From contig PLLF01000042.1 in NCBI GenBank assembly GCA_003140855.1, positions 1 to 34,540 of the forward strand: DNA of 34,540 nucleotides. Direction: 5' to 3'. Below are positions 23,070 to 31,511 of the stretch, piece by piece. The notes under the pieces were generated by a model. It had not been told where the DNA came from, made no database searches, and was given only the letters and a program-made list of their open reading frames with translations. A program made the position numbers and the translations under genes. The stretch comes from Vulcanimicrobiota bacterium. GTDB lineage: Bacteria > Vulcanimicrobiota > Vulcanimicrobiia > Vulcanimicrobiales > Vulcanimicrobiaceae. The stretch's first letter is position 1. Each line of letters opens with the position of its first letter.

Positions 23070-24722
23070 ATGCCGGAACGTGAATCGCTCGAAGTAGACG
23101 TCCTGTTCGTGGGCGCTGGCCCGGCTAGTTTGGCGGGCGCGATTCGCTTGATGCAATTGGCGAAGGCAGCCGGGCGCGAGCTCGAGGTCCTGGTGATCGA
23201 TAAGAGCGGCGAAATCGGCAGCCACGGGATCTCCGGCGCGGTCATGGATCCGAAGGCGCTCGACGAGCTCTTGCCGGATTGGCGCGCCGAAGCGCCGGTC
23301 GAGTCCGAGGTCACCAGCGACCAGCTGTGGTTTCTGACCGAGGGCGCAAAAATCAAAGCGCCGGTCAATCCGCCGATGCTCAACAACCGCGGAAAATATG
23401 TAGCGTCGCTGCAGAAGATCGTGAAATGGTTGGGCGAGAAAGCCGAAGCCGCGGGCGCGCAAGTTTTTCCGGCGTTTCCCGGTCAAGAACTTTTATGGGA
23501 CGGCGAGCGCGTGATCGGCGTGCGCACCGGGGACAAGGGCCTCGACAAAGACGGCAATCCTAAACCGAATTACGAGCCGGGCGCGGATATTCTCGCAAAA
23601 ATCGTGGTGCTGGGCGAAGGGCCGCGCGGATCGCTCGTCAAGCAGGCGATGCCGCGTTTGCATCTCGATGCGGGACGCGAGCCGCAAGTGTACGCGGCCG
23701 GCGTAAAAGAGTTGTGGCAGTGTCCGCCGGGGCGCGTGCAGCCCGGTAGCGTGGTTCACACGATGGGCTATCCGTTGCCGGCCGAAACATTCGGCGGCGG
23801 CTTCGTGTACGGAATGCGGGAGGACATTCTCGACGTCGGATTCGTCACGGGCCTCGACTACCGCAATCCGACCACCGATTCGCACAATGAACTGCAGCGA
23901 TTCAAACAGCATCCAGCTATTCGCGCACTGCTTCAAAACGCAACGCTGGTTCGCTATGGAGCCAAGGCGATTCCCGAAGGCGGATTTTTCGCGATGCCGC
24001 GGATGTATAGTGACGGCCTGCTCATCATCGGTGACTCGGCCGGCTTTCTAAACGGCATGCGCTTGAAGGGCATTCATCTGGCGATGAAGTCCGGGATGCT
24101 CGCAGCCGAAACCGCATTTGAAGCGATTCAAGCCGGCGACACCGGCTCCGCGCGTCTCTCGGCGATGGAAAGCAGATTCAAAAACTCGTGGGCTTATCGC
24201 GAGCTTTTTGCGGCACGCAATTTCCATCAAGGTTTTGAAGGCGGGTTGATTGCAGGCATGCTCAACGTGAGCCTCGGTATGCTAACCGGCGGCCGCGGCT
24301 TCGGCTTCAAGAATAAATTGCACGGCGTCGCCGGTTATGCGCGTATGGAAAAGATGGGCTATAAGCCCAAAGAAACCCCGCGCGCAAAGATCGACAACGT
24401 GCTCACGTTTGGAAAACTGACCGACGTCTATAATAGCGGGGTCACGCACGAAGAAAACCAGCCGTGCCATTTAAAGGTCGCCGATACGAACATCTGCCGC
24501 GACCGGTGCACCGTCGAATACGGCAATCCGTGTCAGTATTTCTGTCCGGCGCAAGTGTACGAGCCGTTTTTTGAGAAAACCAACGGTCAGGTCGAGGGGC
24601 GCTTGCAGATCAATTTCACCAACTGCGTCCACTGCAAGACCTGCGACATCATGGACCCCTACCAAATCATCACTTGGGTTCCCCCGCAAGGCGGGGAGGG
24701 CCCAGTCTACACCAACATGTAA
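23070..24722 (+). CDS. Electron transfer flavoprotein-quinone oxidoreductase
   Basis: A 550-residue ETF-QO. The FAD motif DVLFVGAGPASLAGAIRL is at the N-terminus, KSGEIGSHGISGAVMDP follows, and GLLIIGDSAGFLNGMRLKGIHLAMKSGMLAAE near residue 330 is typical. The C-terminal domain binds one 4Fe-4S cluster, with Cys in FCPAQVYE and in NCVHCKTCDIMDP. It takes electrons from reduced ETF and reduces membrane quinone, here presumably menaquinone since mqn genes are present. An ATG at 23037 would add 11 residues with no family match, and neither start has a clear Shine-Dalgarno. It supports acyl-CoA and branched-chain amino acid oxidation. Confidence 0.93.
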   Translation: MPERESLEVDVLFVGAGPASLAGAIRLMQLAKAAGRELEVLVIDKSGEIGSHGISGAVMDPKALDELLPDWRAEAPVESEVTSDQLWFLTEGAKIKAPVNPPMLNNRGKYVASLQKIVKWLGEKAEAAGAQVFPAFPGQELLWDGERVIGVRTGDKGLDKDGNPKPNYEPGADILAKIVVLGEGPRGSLVKQAMPRLHLDAGREPQVYAAGVKELWQCPPGRVQPGSVVHTMGYPLPAETFGGGFVYGMREDILDVGFVTGLDYRNPTTDSHNELQRFKQHPAIRALLQNATLVRYGAKAIPEGGFFAMPRMYSDGLLIIGDSAGFLNGMRLKGIHLAMKSGMLAAETAFEAIQAGDTGSARLSAMESRFKNSWAYRELFAARNFHQGFEGGLIAGMLNVSLGMLTGGRGFGFKNKLHGVAGYARMEKMGYKPKETPRAKIDNVLTFGKLTDVYNSGVTHEENQPCHLKVADTNICRDRCTVEYGNPCQYFCPAQVYEPFFEKTNGQVEGRLQINFTNCVHCKTCDIMDPYQIITWVPPQGGEGPVYTNM

Positions 24723-24733
24723 ACGCTTGAGTG

Positions 24734-24934
24734 ATGAAGGCGACGATTAACGGCGAGATTCGCGACGTTCCGGAAGGCCTGACGATGCAGGGCTTGCTGG
24801 CGCACATCGCGGCGCCGGAGCGCGGTATCGCGGTTGCCAAGAATGATCGCGTCGTACGGCGCGCCGCATTTGCGCAAGAAATGGTGCAAGAGGGCGACCG
24901 CATCGAGATCATTCGCGCGGTGGCCGGAGGGTAG
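24734..24934 (+). CDS. thiS: Sulfur carrier protein ThiS
   Basis: A 66-residue ubiquitin-like protein. The start [21 protein letters not shown] and the end AVAGG with the obligatory C-terminal Gly-Gly identify ThiS. That end is adenylated and thiocarboxylated to deliver sulfur to ThiG. ATG 24734 is used, but a GTG one codon earlier is possible. thiG starts one base after the stop, so the two are translationally coupled. ThiF, ThiE and ThiC are not nearby. Confidence 0.9.
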   Translation: MKATINGEIRDVPEGLTMQGLLAHIAAPERGIAVAKNDRVVRRAAFAQEMVQEGDRIEIIRAVAGG

Positions 24935-24935
24935 C

Positions 24936-25724
24936 ATGGAAGACATTCTGCGCATCGGCAAGCGCGAATTCGCGTCGCGGCTGATTGTCGGCACGGCGAA
25001 ATATCCGTCGCTCGATGTGATGCAAGCCGCGCACGCCGCGAGCGGTGCGCAAATGGTTACTGTGGCTATCAGGCGGATTAATCTCGACGACAAGAGCGGC
25101 AAGACGCTGCTCGACTACATCGATCGCAGCCGCTATCAAATTTTGCCGAACACGGCCGGCTGCTACAGCGCGAAGGAAGCCGTGCTGACGGCGCAGCTCG
25201 CGCGCGAATTGGTTGAGACGGATCTCATCAAACTTGAAGTGATCGGCGATTCGCAGACGCTCTATCCCGACACGCGTGAAACGCTAGCCGCGGCGGCCGA
25301 ACTCGTGCGTGATGGCTTCACGGTGCTGCCGTATGTCGTAGACGATCCGGTGGCGTGCAAGCAGTTGGAAGAATTAGGCTGCGCCGCGGTGATGCCTTTG
25401 GCCGCGCCGATCGGCAGCGGCTTGGGCGTGTGCAATCCTTATTCGATCCGCATCATCAAGGAGCGCGCAAACATTCCGGTGATCGTGGATGCCGGCGTGG
25501 GAACGGCGAGCGATGCGGCGATTGCCATGGAACTTGGCGTGGACGCGGTGCTCATGAACACCGGCATCGCCGCCGCCAAAGAGCCGGTGATCATGGCCGA
25601 AGCGATGAGGCTCGCGATCGAAGCCGGACGGCTGGCGTTTCTGGCCGGACGGATGGAGAAGCGTCTGTACGCGAACGCATCGAGCCCGATGCGTGACCTC
25701 ATCGCCGTAGAAGACCGCTCGTAA
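24936..25724 (+). CDS. thiG: Thiazole synthase ThiG
   Basis: A 262-residue TIM-barrel enzyme from ATG 24936. A longer frame upstream overlaps thiS and is not real. Landmarks are [12 protein letters not shown] near residue 15, [10 protein letters not shown] near 45, [14 protein letters not shown] near 70, the catalytic Lys in LIKLEVIGD near 100, and [29 protein letters not shown] near 190-215. It forms the thiazole phosphate of thiamine from deoxyxylulose phosphate, ThiS-thiocarboxylate and dehydroglycine. Thiamine diphosphate is the cofactor of the E1 enzymes encoded on the other strand. Confidence 0.95.
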   Translation: MEDILRIGKREFASRLIVGTAKYPSLDVMQAAHAASGAQMVTVAIRRINLDDKSGKTLLDYIDRSRYQILPNTAGCYSAKEAVLTAQLARELVETDLIKLEVIGDSQTLYPDTRETLAAAAELVRDGFTVLPYVVDDPVACKQLEELGCAAVMPLAAPIGSGLGVCNPYSIRIIKERANIPVIVDAGVGTASDAAIAMELGVDAVLMNTGIAAAKEPVIMAEAMRLAIEAGRLAFLAGRMEKRLYANASSPMRDLIAVEDRS

Positions 25725-25741
25725 ACGTCCTAAATCGTCGG

Positions 25742-25770
25742 AAAACAGCCATTGCGGACATGGCCGTTTT
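25742..25770. promoter_or_regulatory. Inverted repeat in the promoter of the GlxA-type gene
   Basis: AAAACAGCCAT (25742-25752) and ATGGCCGTTTT (25760-25770) are inverted copies with one mismatch and a 7-nt spacer. They straddle the -35 box, so the site would suit autoregulation by the downstream AraC-type protein. Confidence 0.45.
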
Positions 25771-25780
25771 GGCATAGACT
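25752..25780 (+). promoter_or_regulatory. Promoter of the GlxA-type regulator (leaderless)
   Basis: TTGCGG (25752-25757), a 17-nt spacer and TAGACT (25775-25780) make a sigma-70-type promoter. The ATG follows 6 nt after the -10, giving a leaderless mRNA with no Shine-Dalgarno. Confidence 0.5.
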
Positions 25781-25786
25781 CGCCCT

Positions 25787-26764
25787 ATGAAGACACGCCG
25801 TATCGGCATCATGGGATACGATGGATTGCAGTCTCTGGACGTAGCGGGCCCGGCAGACGTATTTGCAACTGCCAATAACCGGATCGAGCGAAAGACTGCG
25901 CCGTACGAGATAGTTCTGCTCGCTGCACGGAAGGGTCCGATCGCGACGGAGTCCGGAGTGTCGCTTTACACGGACACGACGCTGTCGCAACGTGGGTTGC
26001 TCGACACGATAATCATTCCGGGAGGCCGCGCGCTGCGGGAGCAGCCGAAAGTGCGCGCGGCGGTGGCCGGGTGGTTGCGCGAGCACGCGAACCGGGCACG
26101 CCGCGTCGCTTCTGTCTGCACCGGAATTTATGCGCTTGCGGAATCGGGCTTGCTGGCCGGCCGGGCCGCCGCTACGCATTGGCGTTTTGCAAGCGATGTC
26201 CAAGAGCATTGGAAGAAAATACGAGTCAACGCCGATGCAATTTTCGTGAAGGATGGCAAGTACTACACATCGGCTGGGGTTACCGCAGGAATCGATCTGT
26301 GTCTCGCCCTTGTTGAAGAAGATTTTGGCAACGAGCTTGCGCTGGAAGTGGCGCGTGAATTGATAGTGTATCTCAAACGTTCCGGTGGGCAGCTGCAGTA
26401 CTCGCAGCCGCTGCTCCTGCAGACCCGGGCGAAGAAGCGGTTCGGTGACATCGCGTCGTGGATTCGGGGTCATCTCGACGAAGAGCTCACGGTTGAGGCG
26501 CTGGCCGAGCGCGCCAACCTGAGCCCGCGGCACTTCAACCGTAAATTCAAAGCAGTTTTCGGCCTCACGCCCGCCGATTTTGTGGAAGAACTTCGCCTGG
26601 ACGAAGCACGCTGGCTGCTTGCGAACGCGGACGGCTCGATAGAAAACGTCGCTGGCGATACCGGCTACCGTAGCGACGACACATTTCGGCGCGCCTTTGA
26701 GCGGCGCTTCGGGGTGGGGCCGAGCGAATACCGCCGGCGTTTTAGCGCGGTGAGCGCGTCGTGA
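25787..26764 (+). CDS. GlxA-family transcriptional regulator (DJ-1/PfpI + AraC)
   Basis: A 325-residue two-domain regulator. Residues 1-190 are a DJ-1/PfpI glutamine-amidotransferase-like domain (RIGIMGYDGLQSLDVAGPADVFATAN, and the nucleophile-elbow-like VASVCTGIYALAESGLL near residue 108), which in GlxA, CdhR and GbdR senses a small molecule. Residues about 220-320 are an AraC-type double HTH (LTVEALAERANLSPRHFNRKFKAVFG and IENVAGDTGYRSDDTFRRAFERRFGVGPSEYRRRF). It probably binds DNA as an activator or autoregulator. The stop overlaps the following glycosyltransferase start by 4 nt. The ligand is unknown. Confidence 0.9.
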   Translation: MKTRRIGIMGYDGLQSLDVAGPADVFATANNRIERKTAPYEIVLLAARKGPIATESGVSLYTDTTLSQRGLLDTIIIPGGRALREQPKVRAAVAGWLREHANRARRVASVCTGIYALAESGLLAGRAAATHWRFASDVQEHWKKIRVNADAIFVKDGKYYTSAGVTAGIDLCLALVEEDFGNELALEVARELIVYLKRSGGQLQYSQPLLLQTRAKKRFGDIASWIRGHLDEELTVEALAERANLSPRHFNRKFKAVFGLTPADFVEELRLDEARWLLANADGSIENVAGDTGYRSDDTFRRAFERRFGVGPSEYRRRFSAVSAS

Positions 26765-28272
26765 ATTTCCCCGCTCTCACGAAGTGGAAGATGACGATGC
26801 CGATCGCAGCGGGACTGCTGACGTTCGTTTTTCATTTGGCGGCCAATCCGCACTACGGATTCTTCCGCGACGAACTCTACTTCATCATCTGCGGTTTTCA
26901 TCCGCAGTGGGGATACGTCGATCAGCCGCCCGTCGTGCCATTGCTAGCTGCGGGGTCACAGCTTTTCGGGCATTCGCTTTTTCTCTTGCGGGCGATTCCC
27001 GCCGCGTTTGCGGGCGCGTCCGTGTACACGATCTGTTTGCTCGTTCTGGAGTTTGGCGGCGGCAGATTCGCGATGACGCTGGCCGCGATCGCCGGCGCAC
27101 TTTCTCCGGTCTTAACGGCGTTCGGCGAGAAAGTTGGGCCCGACATGGTGGGGCTGTGGCTCTGGCCGCTGGCTGTCCTGTATTTGGTGCGCATGGTCAA
27201 AGGCGGCGATCTGCGCCTGTGGCTTGGTGTGGGTGTGGCCATCGGAATCAGCGCGGAGAGCAAGTACAGCGTGATCTACTTTGCCGCGGCGTTCTTGCTC
27301 GCTCTGCTCATCGCGCCCGAGCGTCGGATCCTATTTTCAAAATGGTTCGTGGCAGGCGCTGCATTGGCAATCCTTATCGCGCTGCCGAGCGGCATCTGGC
27401 AAGCCGTCAACGGGTTCCCTATGCTCGAAGTGCTTCGTGCGGGTCAGAGTGGAAAGAACGTCATTCTTTCGCCGGCGCAGTTTTTGTTCGCGGAGTTTCT
27501 GATCGTCGGACCGCTGCTCTCGTTCGTCTGGGTTGGCGGCTTGATCTGGACGTTGCTAAGGCCGCCGTTGCGATTCATTGGATACGGCTTTGTTTTGCTG
27601 ATCGCAGCTATGATTCTCTCGCACGCGAAGCATTATTACCCCGCCGACGTATACCCCATACTTTTCGCTGCCGGTGGCGCCGCGATCGAAGCCTGGACGG
27701 CGCGAGCGCGGTATCTGCGTCCGGCTGCTGTTGCGATAGCGGTGGCGGGCAGTCTCGTATTGCTGCCCTACGTCGAGCCGATTCTGCCCGAGAGCACATT
27801 TATTGCTTACAATAAAGCTATCGGTCACAAGCTCGGGCTGAGCGTGACGGTTACCGAGCACGCGAAACAGAATTGGATGACGCAAGACTTTGCCGACATG
27901 CACGGCTGGCCGGAGCTGGCCGCAACCGTGCAACTCGTCTATGATAGCTTGTCGCCGTCCGATCGCGCGCAGGCGGTGGCGGTCGGCCAAAATTATGGCG
28001 AGGCCAGCGCGGTTGCATTTTTCTCGAACGTGCCGGTGATCAGCGGGCACAACCAGTTTTACCTTTGGGGGCCGCGCGGCAACGGCAACGTGTTGATCGA
28101 CATCCGCGGCGATTGCGGAAAGAGCCTGCATCTTTTCCGTTCCGCAAAGCGCGCAGCGGTATTCTTAGCTCCCTATGTGATGTCGTACGAAGATGACATG
28201 CCCATTATGGTTTGCCGCGGCATTACGCGCCCGCTTGGGACGATTTGGAGCAAGATCAAGAACTACGAATAG
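26761..28272 (+). CDS. GT39-type membrane glycosyltransferase (ArnT/PMT-like)
   Basis: A 503-residue polytopic protein with a GT-C fold. The first luminal loop after TM1 has GFFRDELYFI followed by HPQWGYVDQPPVVPLLA, a conserved stretch of the PMT_2/ArnT-like family in which the Asp of RDE is the likely catalytic base. About eleven hydrophobic segments cover residues 10-345. The C-terminal 150 residues are soluble and probably extracytoplasmic. Such enzymes transfer sugars from polyprenyl phosphates to lipids or proteins outside the membrane. GTG at 26761 overlaps the GlxA gene stop. The 3' end overlaps the converging methyltransferase gene by 17 nt. Confidence 0.85.
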   Translation: MNFPALTKWKMTMPIAAGLLTFVFHLAANPHYGFFRDELYFIICGFHPQWGYVDQPPVVPLLAAGSQLFGHSLFLLRAIPAAFAGASVYTICLLVLEFGGGRFAMTLAAIAGALSPVLTAFGEKVGPDMVGLWLWPLAVLYLVRMVKGGDLRLWLGVGVAIGISAESKYSVIYFAAAFLLALLIAPERRILFSKWFVAGAALAILIALPSGIWQAVNGFPMLEVLRAGQSGKNVILSPAQFLFAEFLIVGPLLSFVWVGGLIWTLLRPPLRFIGYGFVLLIAAMILSHAKHYYPADVYPILFAAGGAAIEAWTARARYLRPAAVAIAVAGSLVLLPYVEPILPESTFIAYNKAIGHKLGLSVTVTEHAKQNWMTQDFADMHGWPELAATVQLVYDSLSPSDRAQAVAVGQNYGEASAVAFFSNVPVISGHNQFYLWGPRGNGNVLIDIRGDCGKSLHLFRSAKRAAVFLAPYVMSYEDDMPIMVCRGITRPLGTIWSKIKNYE

Positions 28273-28834
28273 CCCGGACGAACCAGTGAATCACGCCGTG
28301 CAGCGGTTGGCTGTGCGCCCACCGGCCGATGATTTCATCGGCGGCAGTTTCTTGAAGCGACTCGACACTGAATCGCGCGGCTAAGAGCGAACGCAATTCT
28401 TCATCCGTAAAATACACATGCGGGACGTTTGCCTCGTCGCCTGTTTCCGTAGCATACACGTGCTTAGATATACGTACGCCTTTTCCGAACCGCGCGTCCC
28501 GCGTTGAAGCGAAGGTGGCGTGCAGCGGTGCGGCGCGTTTCAGCGCGCGCGCGACCGCATCGAGGTCAGCTGCGACGGTGGCGGGCGTGCCGTGAAACAG
28601 CGCGTGCGTGCTGAGCGCGCCGTCATAGTGTTCGTCGCGAGCAGATATTTGCGCGCCGTCGGCAATTGAATGAACTTCAAAGCCGGCAGCTTCCAGCGCT
28701 TCGGTGTTTCGACCGCTGCCCGAACCGATTTCTAAAATCTGGGCATGCGGAACGGCGCGTAGCCGCGCGATCAGCGATATCGCGAGCGGATGTGCGCGGC
28801 GGAGCTTCCCATCGTCTGCCGAAGATTCGTTCAT
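28256..28834 (-). CDS. Class I SAM-dependent methyltransferase
   Basis: A 192-residue protein with SAM motif I ILEIGSGSGRNTEALEAAGFEV near residue 33 and a motif-II-like GALSTHALFHG near residue 75, followed by FASTRD and VYFTDEELRSLL. It is shorter than usual but carries the full Rossmann core. The substrate is unknown. Its ATG (28832-28834 on the plus strand) overlaps the ATG of the divergent channel gene (28833-28835) by two bases, so its promoter must lie inside the channel gene. Confidence 0.8.
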   Translation of the reverse strand: MNESSADDGKLRRAHPLAISLIARLRAVPHAQILEIGSGSGRNTEALEAAGFEVHSIADGAQISARDEHYDGALSTHALFHGTPATVAADLDAVARALKRAAPLHATFASTRDARFGKGVRISKHVYATETGDEANVPHVYFTDEELRSLLAARFSVESLQETAADEIIGRWAHSQPLHGVIHWFVRAIRSS

Positions 28835-30428
28835 GCGTGAACTGCCTCTGATTATTGTCGTTGGCGGTGATGACCTTGCGCTGCGCGTCTGCGACGAACT
28901 GCGCGCAACGCGCGGGCACGACGTGGTTCAGCTTTGGCCGGCGGATGACGAGGCGCTGCGCGCCGCGGGAATAGCAGAAGCCGTCTGCATCATTCCGGTC
29001 TCGAGCGACGACCGGCTGAATCTGCAGATCGCGCTGAAGGCTCGCGAACTCAACCCGAAGATCCGGATCGTGCTGCGCCAGTTCAATCGCGCGCTCGGGC
29101 ACAAGATCGAGCAAAACCTGGCGGACTGCTCGGCGATATCGCCGGCCGCGCACGCGGCCGCGACCTATGCGGGAGCCTCCGTCGATCCGGCCTGCGTATA
29201 CGCTTTGCAATTTCCCGATGTGGACGGGCCGCTGGTCGGATTTTCGGAACGCGCTGCGCGCGATTTCGGTTTGCGCGACACAACGGTCGGCGAAGCCGAG
29301 CGCAGACTCGGTGTACGAGTGGTCACTGTCAATGAAGCCGTTGCACCGGAGCGGGCCGCGCGGATCACTCGGGACGATCGGGTGGTAGCGTTCGGGCCGA
29401 TGGAAACGCTGCAACACGCGTGGCGGCGGCACCGCCGTACGCGTCCGCAACTGCGCAGGCGGCGCGAATGGCTGGCCGACATGTTGCGCGCGGCCGCGCG
29501 TTACGAGCCGTTCCTCATCTACACGTTCGCGTTCGCGCTGCTGCTTTTTCTCGCGGGCTCGCTGTATTTTACTTTTCAGCTGCACCTGTCGTTCGTTGAA
29601 GCGATGTACTTTACGGCCTCGACGATGTTTACCGTCGGCTATGGCGACATCACGCCGTACAACCGGCATGGCGGAGTGCTTTCGCTGTTCGTTGCGATGG
29701 CGATCATGGTCGGCGGCGTCACGATCGCGGGCATCTTCATCGCATCGATCGCCTCGGCGTTCAGCCGCGCGCAAGAAACTGCGCTCCAAGGATTGCGCCG
29801 CGTTCGTGCAGAGGATCACGTCGTCGTGTGCGGCGCAGGCAATACCGGAACGCGCGTGATCGACTTCTTGCTCGATATGCAGCAGCGTGTAGTCGTGCTC
29901 GAGCAAAGCCCGAGTACGCTCGTGCTCGAATTGGCTCGCACTCGGCGCATCGATCTGCTTACCGGTGACGCGACGAGCGACGACACGCTGGAGTTTTGCG
30001 ATCTCCGCTCGGCACTCAGCTTCGTGGCCGTCACAGACAGCGATACGACGAATCTCGAGGCTTCGCTCGGCGCGCTCGTGCAAAATCCGCAAATTCCGGT
30101 CGTCGTACGGATTAACGATCCCGATTTTTCGCGGCTCATCGAACGCAATTTTAATATCGCCAAATCATTCTCGGCAAGCGAATTAACCGCGCCGATGATC
30201 GCCGGGCTGGCGCGTTTTCCGGGCACGCGCGGCCGCGTGGCTTTTGCGGACGAGAGCTTCAACGTCGGCGTGCGCAGCGCGTCGGACCGGCTTCCGCGCG
30301 CTGAAGGCACCGTTCCGCTGTACGCATGGCGAGCCGGGAAGCTCCGTCCGATTCGCGATTTTGCCGAGATGGAGCCCGAGGACCAGCTCCTCTATATCGT
30401 ACCGCTTTCGCAGTTTAAAGCGGAGTAG
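28833..30428 (+). CDS. Potassium channel with two RCK domains flanking the pore
   Basis: A 531-residue protein from ATG 28833. Upstream codons of this frame are antisense to the methyltransferase. Residues 1-210 form a TrkA-N/TrkA-C-like (RCK) domain whose nucleotide loop is GGDDLA rather than GxGxxG. TM1 is about residues 227-246, a pore helix leads to the selectivity filter TVGYGD at 267-272, and TM2 is about 278-304. A second RCK domain starts near 329 with VVVCGAGNTGTRVIDFLL and ends with a TrkA-C-like part (about 450-531). The filter shows K+ selectivity. Gating by nucleotide or ion through the RCK domains is inferred from the family. Having RCK domains on both sides of one pore is less usual than pore-RCK-RCK. 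Confidence 0.88.
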   Translation: MRELPLIIVVGGDDLALRVCDELRATRGHDVVQLWPADDEALRAAGIAEAVCIIPVSSDDRLNLQIALKARELNPKIRIVLRQFNRALGHKIEQNLADCSAISPAAHAAATYAGASVDPACVYALQFPDVDGPLVGFSERAARDFGLRDTTVGEAERRLGVRVVTVNEAVAPERAARITRDDRVVAFGPMETLQHAWRRHRRTRPQLRRRREWLADMLRAAARYEPFLIYTFAFALLLFLAGSLYFTFQLHLSFVEAMYFTASTMFTVGYGDITPYNRHGGVLSLFVAMAIMVGGVTIAGIFIASIASAFSRAQETALQGLRRVRAEDHVVVCGAGNTGTRVIDFLLDMQQRVVVLEQSPSTLVLELARTRRIDLLTGDATSDDTLEFCDLRSALSFVAVTDSDTTNLEASLGALVQNPQIPVVVRINDPDFSRLIERNFNIAKSFSASELTAPMIAGLARFPGTRGRVAFADESFNVGVRSASDRLPRAEGTVPLYAWRAGKLRPIRDFAEMEPEDQLLYIVPLSQFKAE

Positions 30429-31440
30429 CGAACAGATCCGCTAAGGTGCGGACGTTTTCCACATCCGACGTCAAGCCCAAGCGCGTTAGTCCCCACGAAT
30501 CTTCGATTGTCCGCAAAACCGAGTAGTGATTGTACACAACCTGTGAGGTGTAGCCGCGCTTGACGCCGCCGCCTATTGCGATGAATGGGATCTTACCGCC
30601 GCCGTAAAGGCCCCCTTTCGGCAGCAGATTTGTTCCGGGCGGCAGCATCGGTGAATCGCAGCATCCGTCGGCGTTGAGCCATCCGCCGGTGGCTTTATCG
30701 CCGTTGTATGTCGTTTCGTCCGTCAAAATGAAAATCACCGAACGCTTGGTCCAGCCCTTAGCGTGCAGCAGCACAGGAACCCACTGCTTGACAAAGTCGT
30801 CGCCGCTGCGGCGAAGATCGGCATCTTTTGCGTAGGGACACGGCTCCTCCGGCGTGCCGTGCATGTCTTTGCAGATGTCTGGCGATATCCAAATGAACTG
30901 CGCAAGCGTGCCGCGTTTCGCGTCGTTGGTCAACCCATCCAGCGGCACGACTTTCGCGCGCCGCTTTGGATTGTTCCGTACATCGTCGTAGAGCATGAAC
31001 GGATCGTGACGGATGACGTACAGTGCTGTGTTTTCATTGGGCGGATAGAAGTTGTCTGCGAAGCCCGCTGACGGTAGGCTTTGCATGTAGGCCTTCCACG
31101 AGATGTGGTGAGCTTCGAGTTCATCGACTACATTCCAATGGTTGAAACGCTGCGTTGGATCGTCCGAGTTACTGTACCAGTTAGAACCCGACGTTATGGC
31201 TATGTAGTTCGGTAAACTCGGATGCGTCACGCCGTAGAAATTTGCTGCATAGGCGTACTGTTTGGCGTATTTCGTGATGGTCGGAGCGGCCGGATCGCCG
31301 AGGATGCTCGCGTCGCTATGATTCTCGAGCATAATCACGACGACATGGTCGAATTTGGGCAGAGATGCGGCCTGCAAACGCGGCGACCACGCGCAGACCG
31401 ACGACAAGATTAAAGCAAGTACGGTGAGCAAACGGCGCAT
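30415..31440 (-). CDS. Secreted phosphoesterase (phospholipase C / acid phosphatase family)
   Basis: A 341-residue protein with a signal peptide (residues 1-24, ending near LQAAS). The first strand of the mature domain is FDHVVVIMLENHSD, the phosphoesterase-family signature whose Glu-Asn and nearby residues bind metal. THPSLPNYIAITSG follows near residue 70 and FILTDETTYNGD near 230. Members include bacterial acid phosphatase and phospholipase C. It probably releases phosphate outside the cytoplasm. ATG at 31440 has AGGGGA about 7 nt upstream. Its 3' end overlaps the channel gene by 14 nt. Confidence 0.83.
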   Translation of the reverse strand: MRRLLTVLALILSSVCAWSPRLQAASLPKFDHVVVIMLENHSDASILGDPAAPTITKYAKQYAYAANFYGVTHPSLPNYIAITSGSNWYSNSDDPTQRFNHWNVVDELEAHHISWKAYMQSLPSAGFADNFYPPNENTALYVIRHDPFMLYDDVRNNPKRRAKVVPLDGLTNDAKRGTLAQFIWISPDICKDMHGTPEEPCPYAKDADLRRSGDDFVKQWVPVLLHAKGWTKRSVIFILTDETTYNGDKATGGWLNADGCCDSPMLPPGTNLLPKGGLYGGGKIPFIAIGGGVKRGYTSQVVYNHYSVLRTIEDSWGLTRLGLTSDVENVRTLADLFATPL

Positions 31441-31511
31441 TTAGGATCCCCTCATTCGGTCAGCGTTTCGGCGAGGAGTTTGCGCGCTCTTTCTCGATAG
31501 TTTCAGAGTCC

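Noticed and set aside
28677-30092. A 471-codon open frame on the minus strand across the channel gene
   Set aside because: It is antisense to a clear RCK/pore protein, has no recognisable domain, and is Arg/His/Glu-rich as expected for a reverse-frame shadow in GC-rich DNA.
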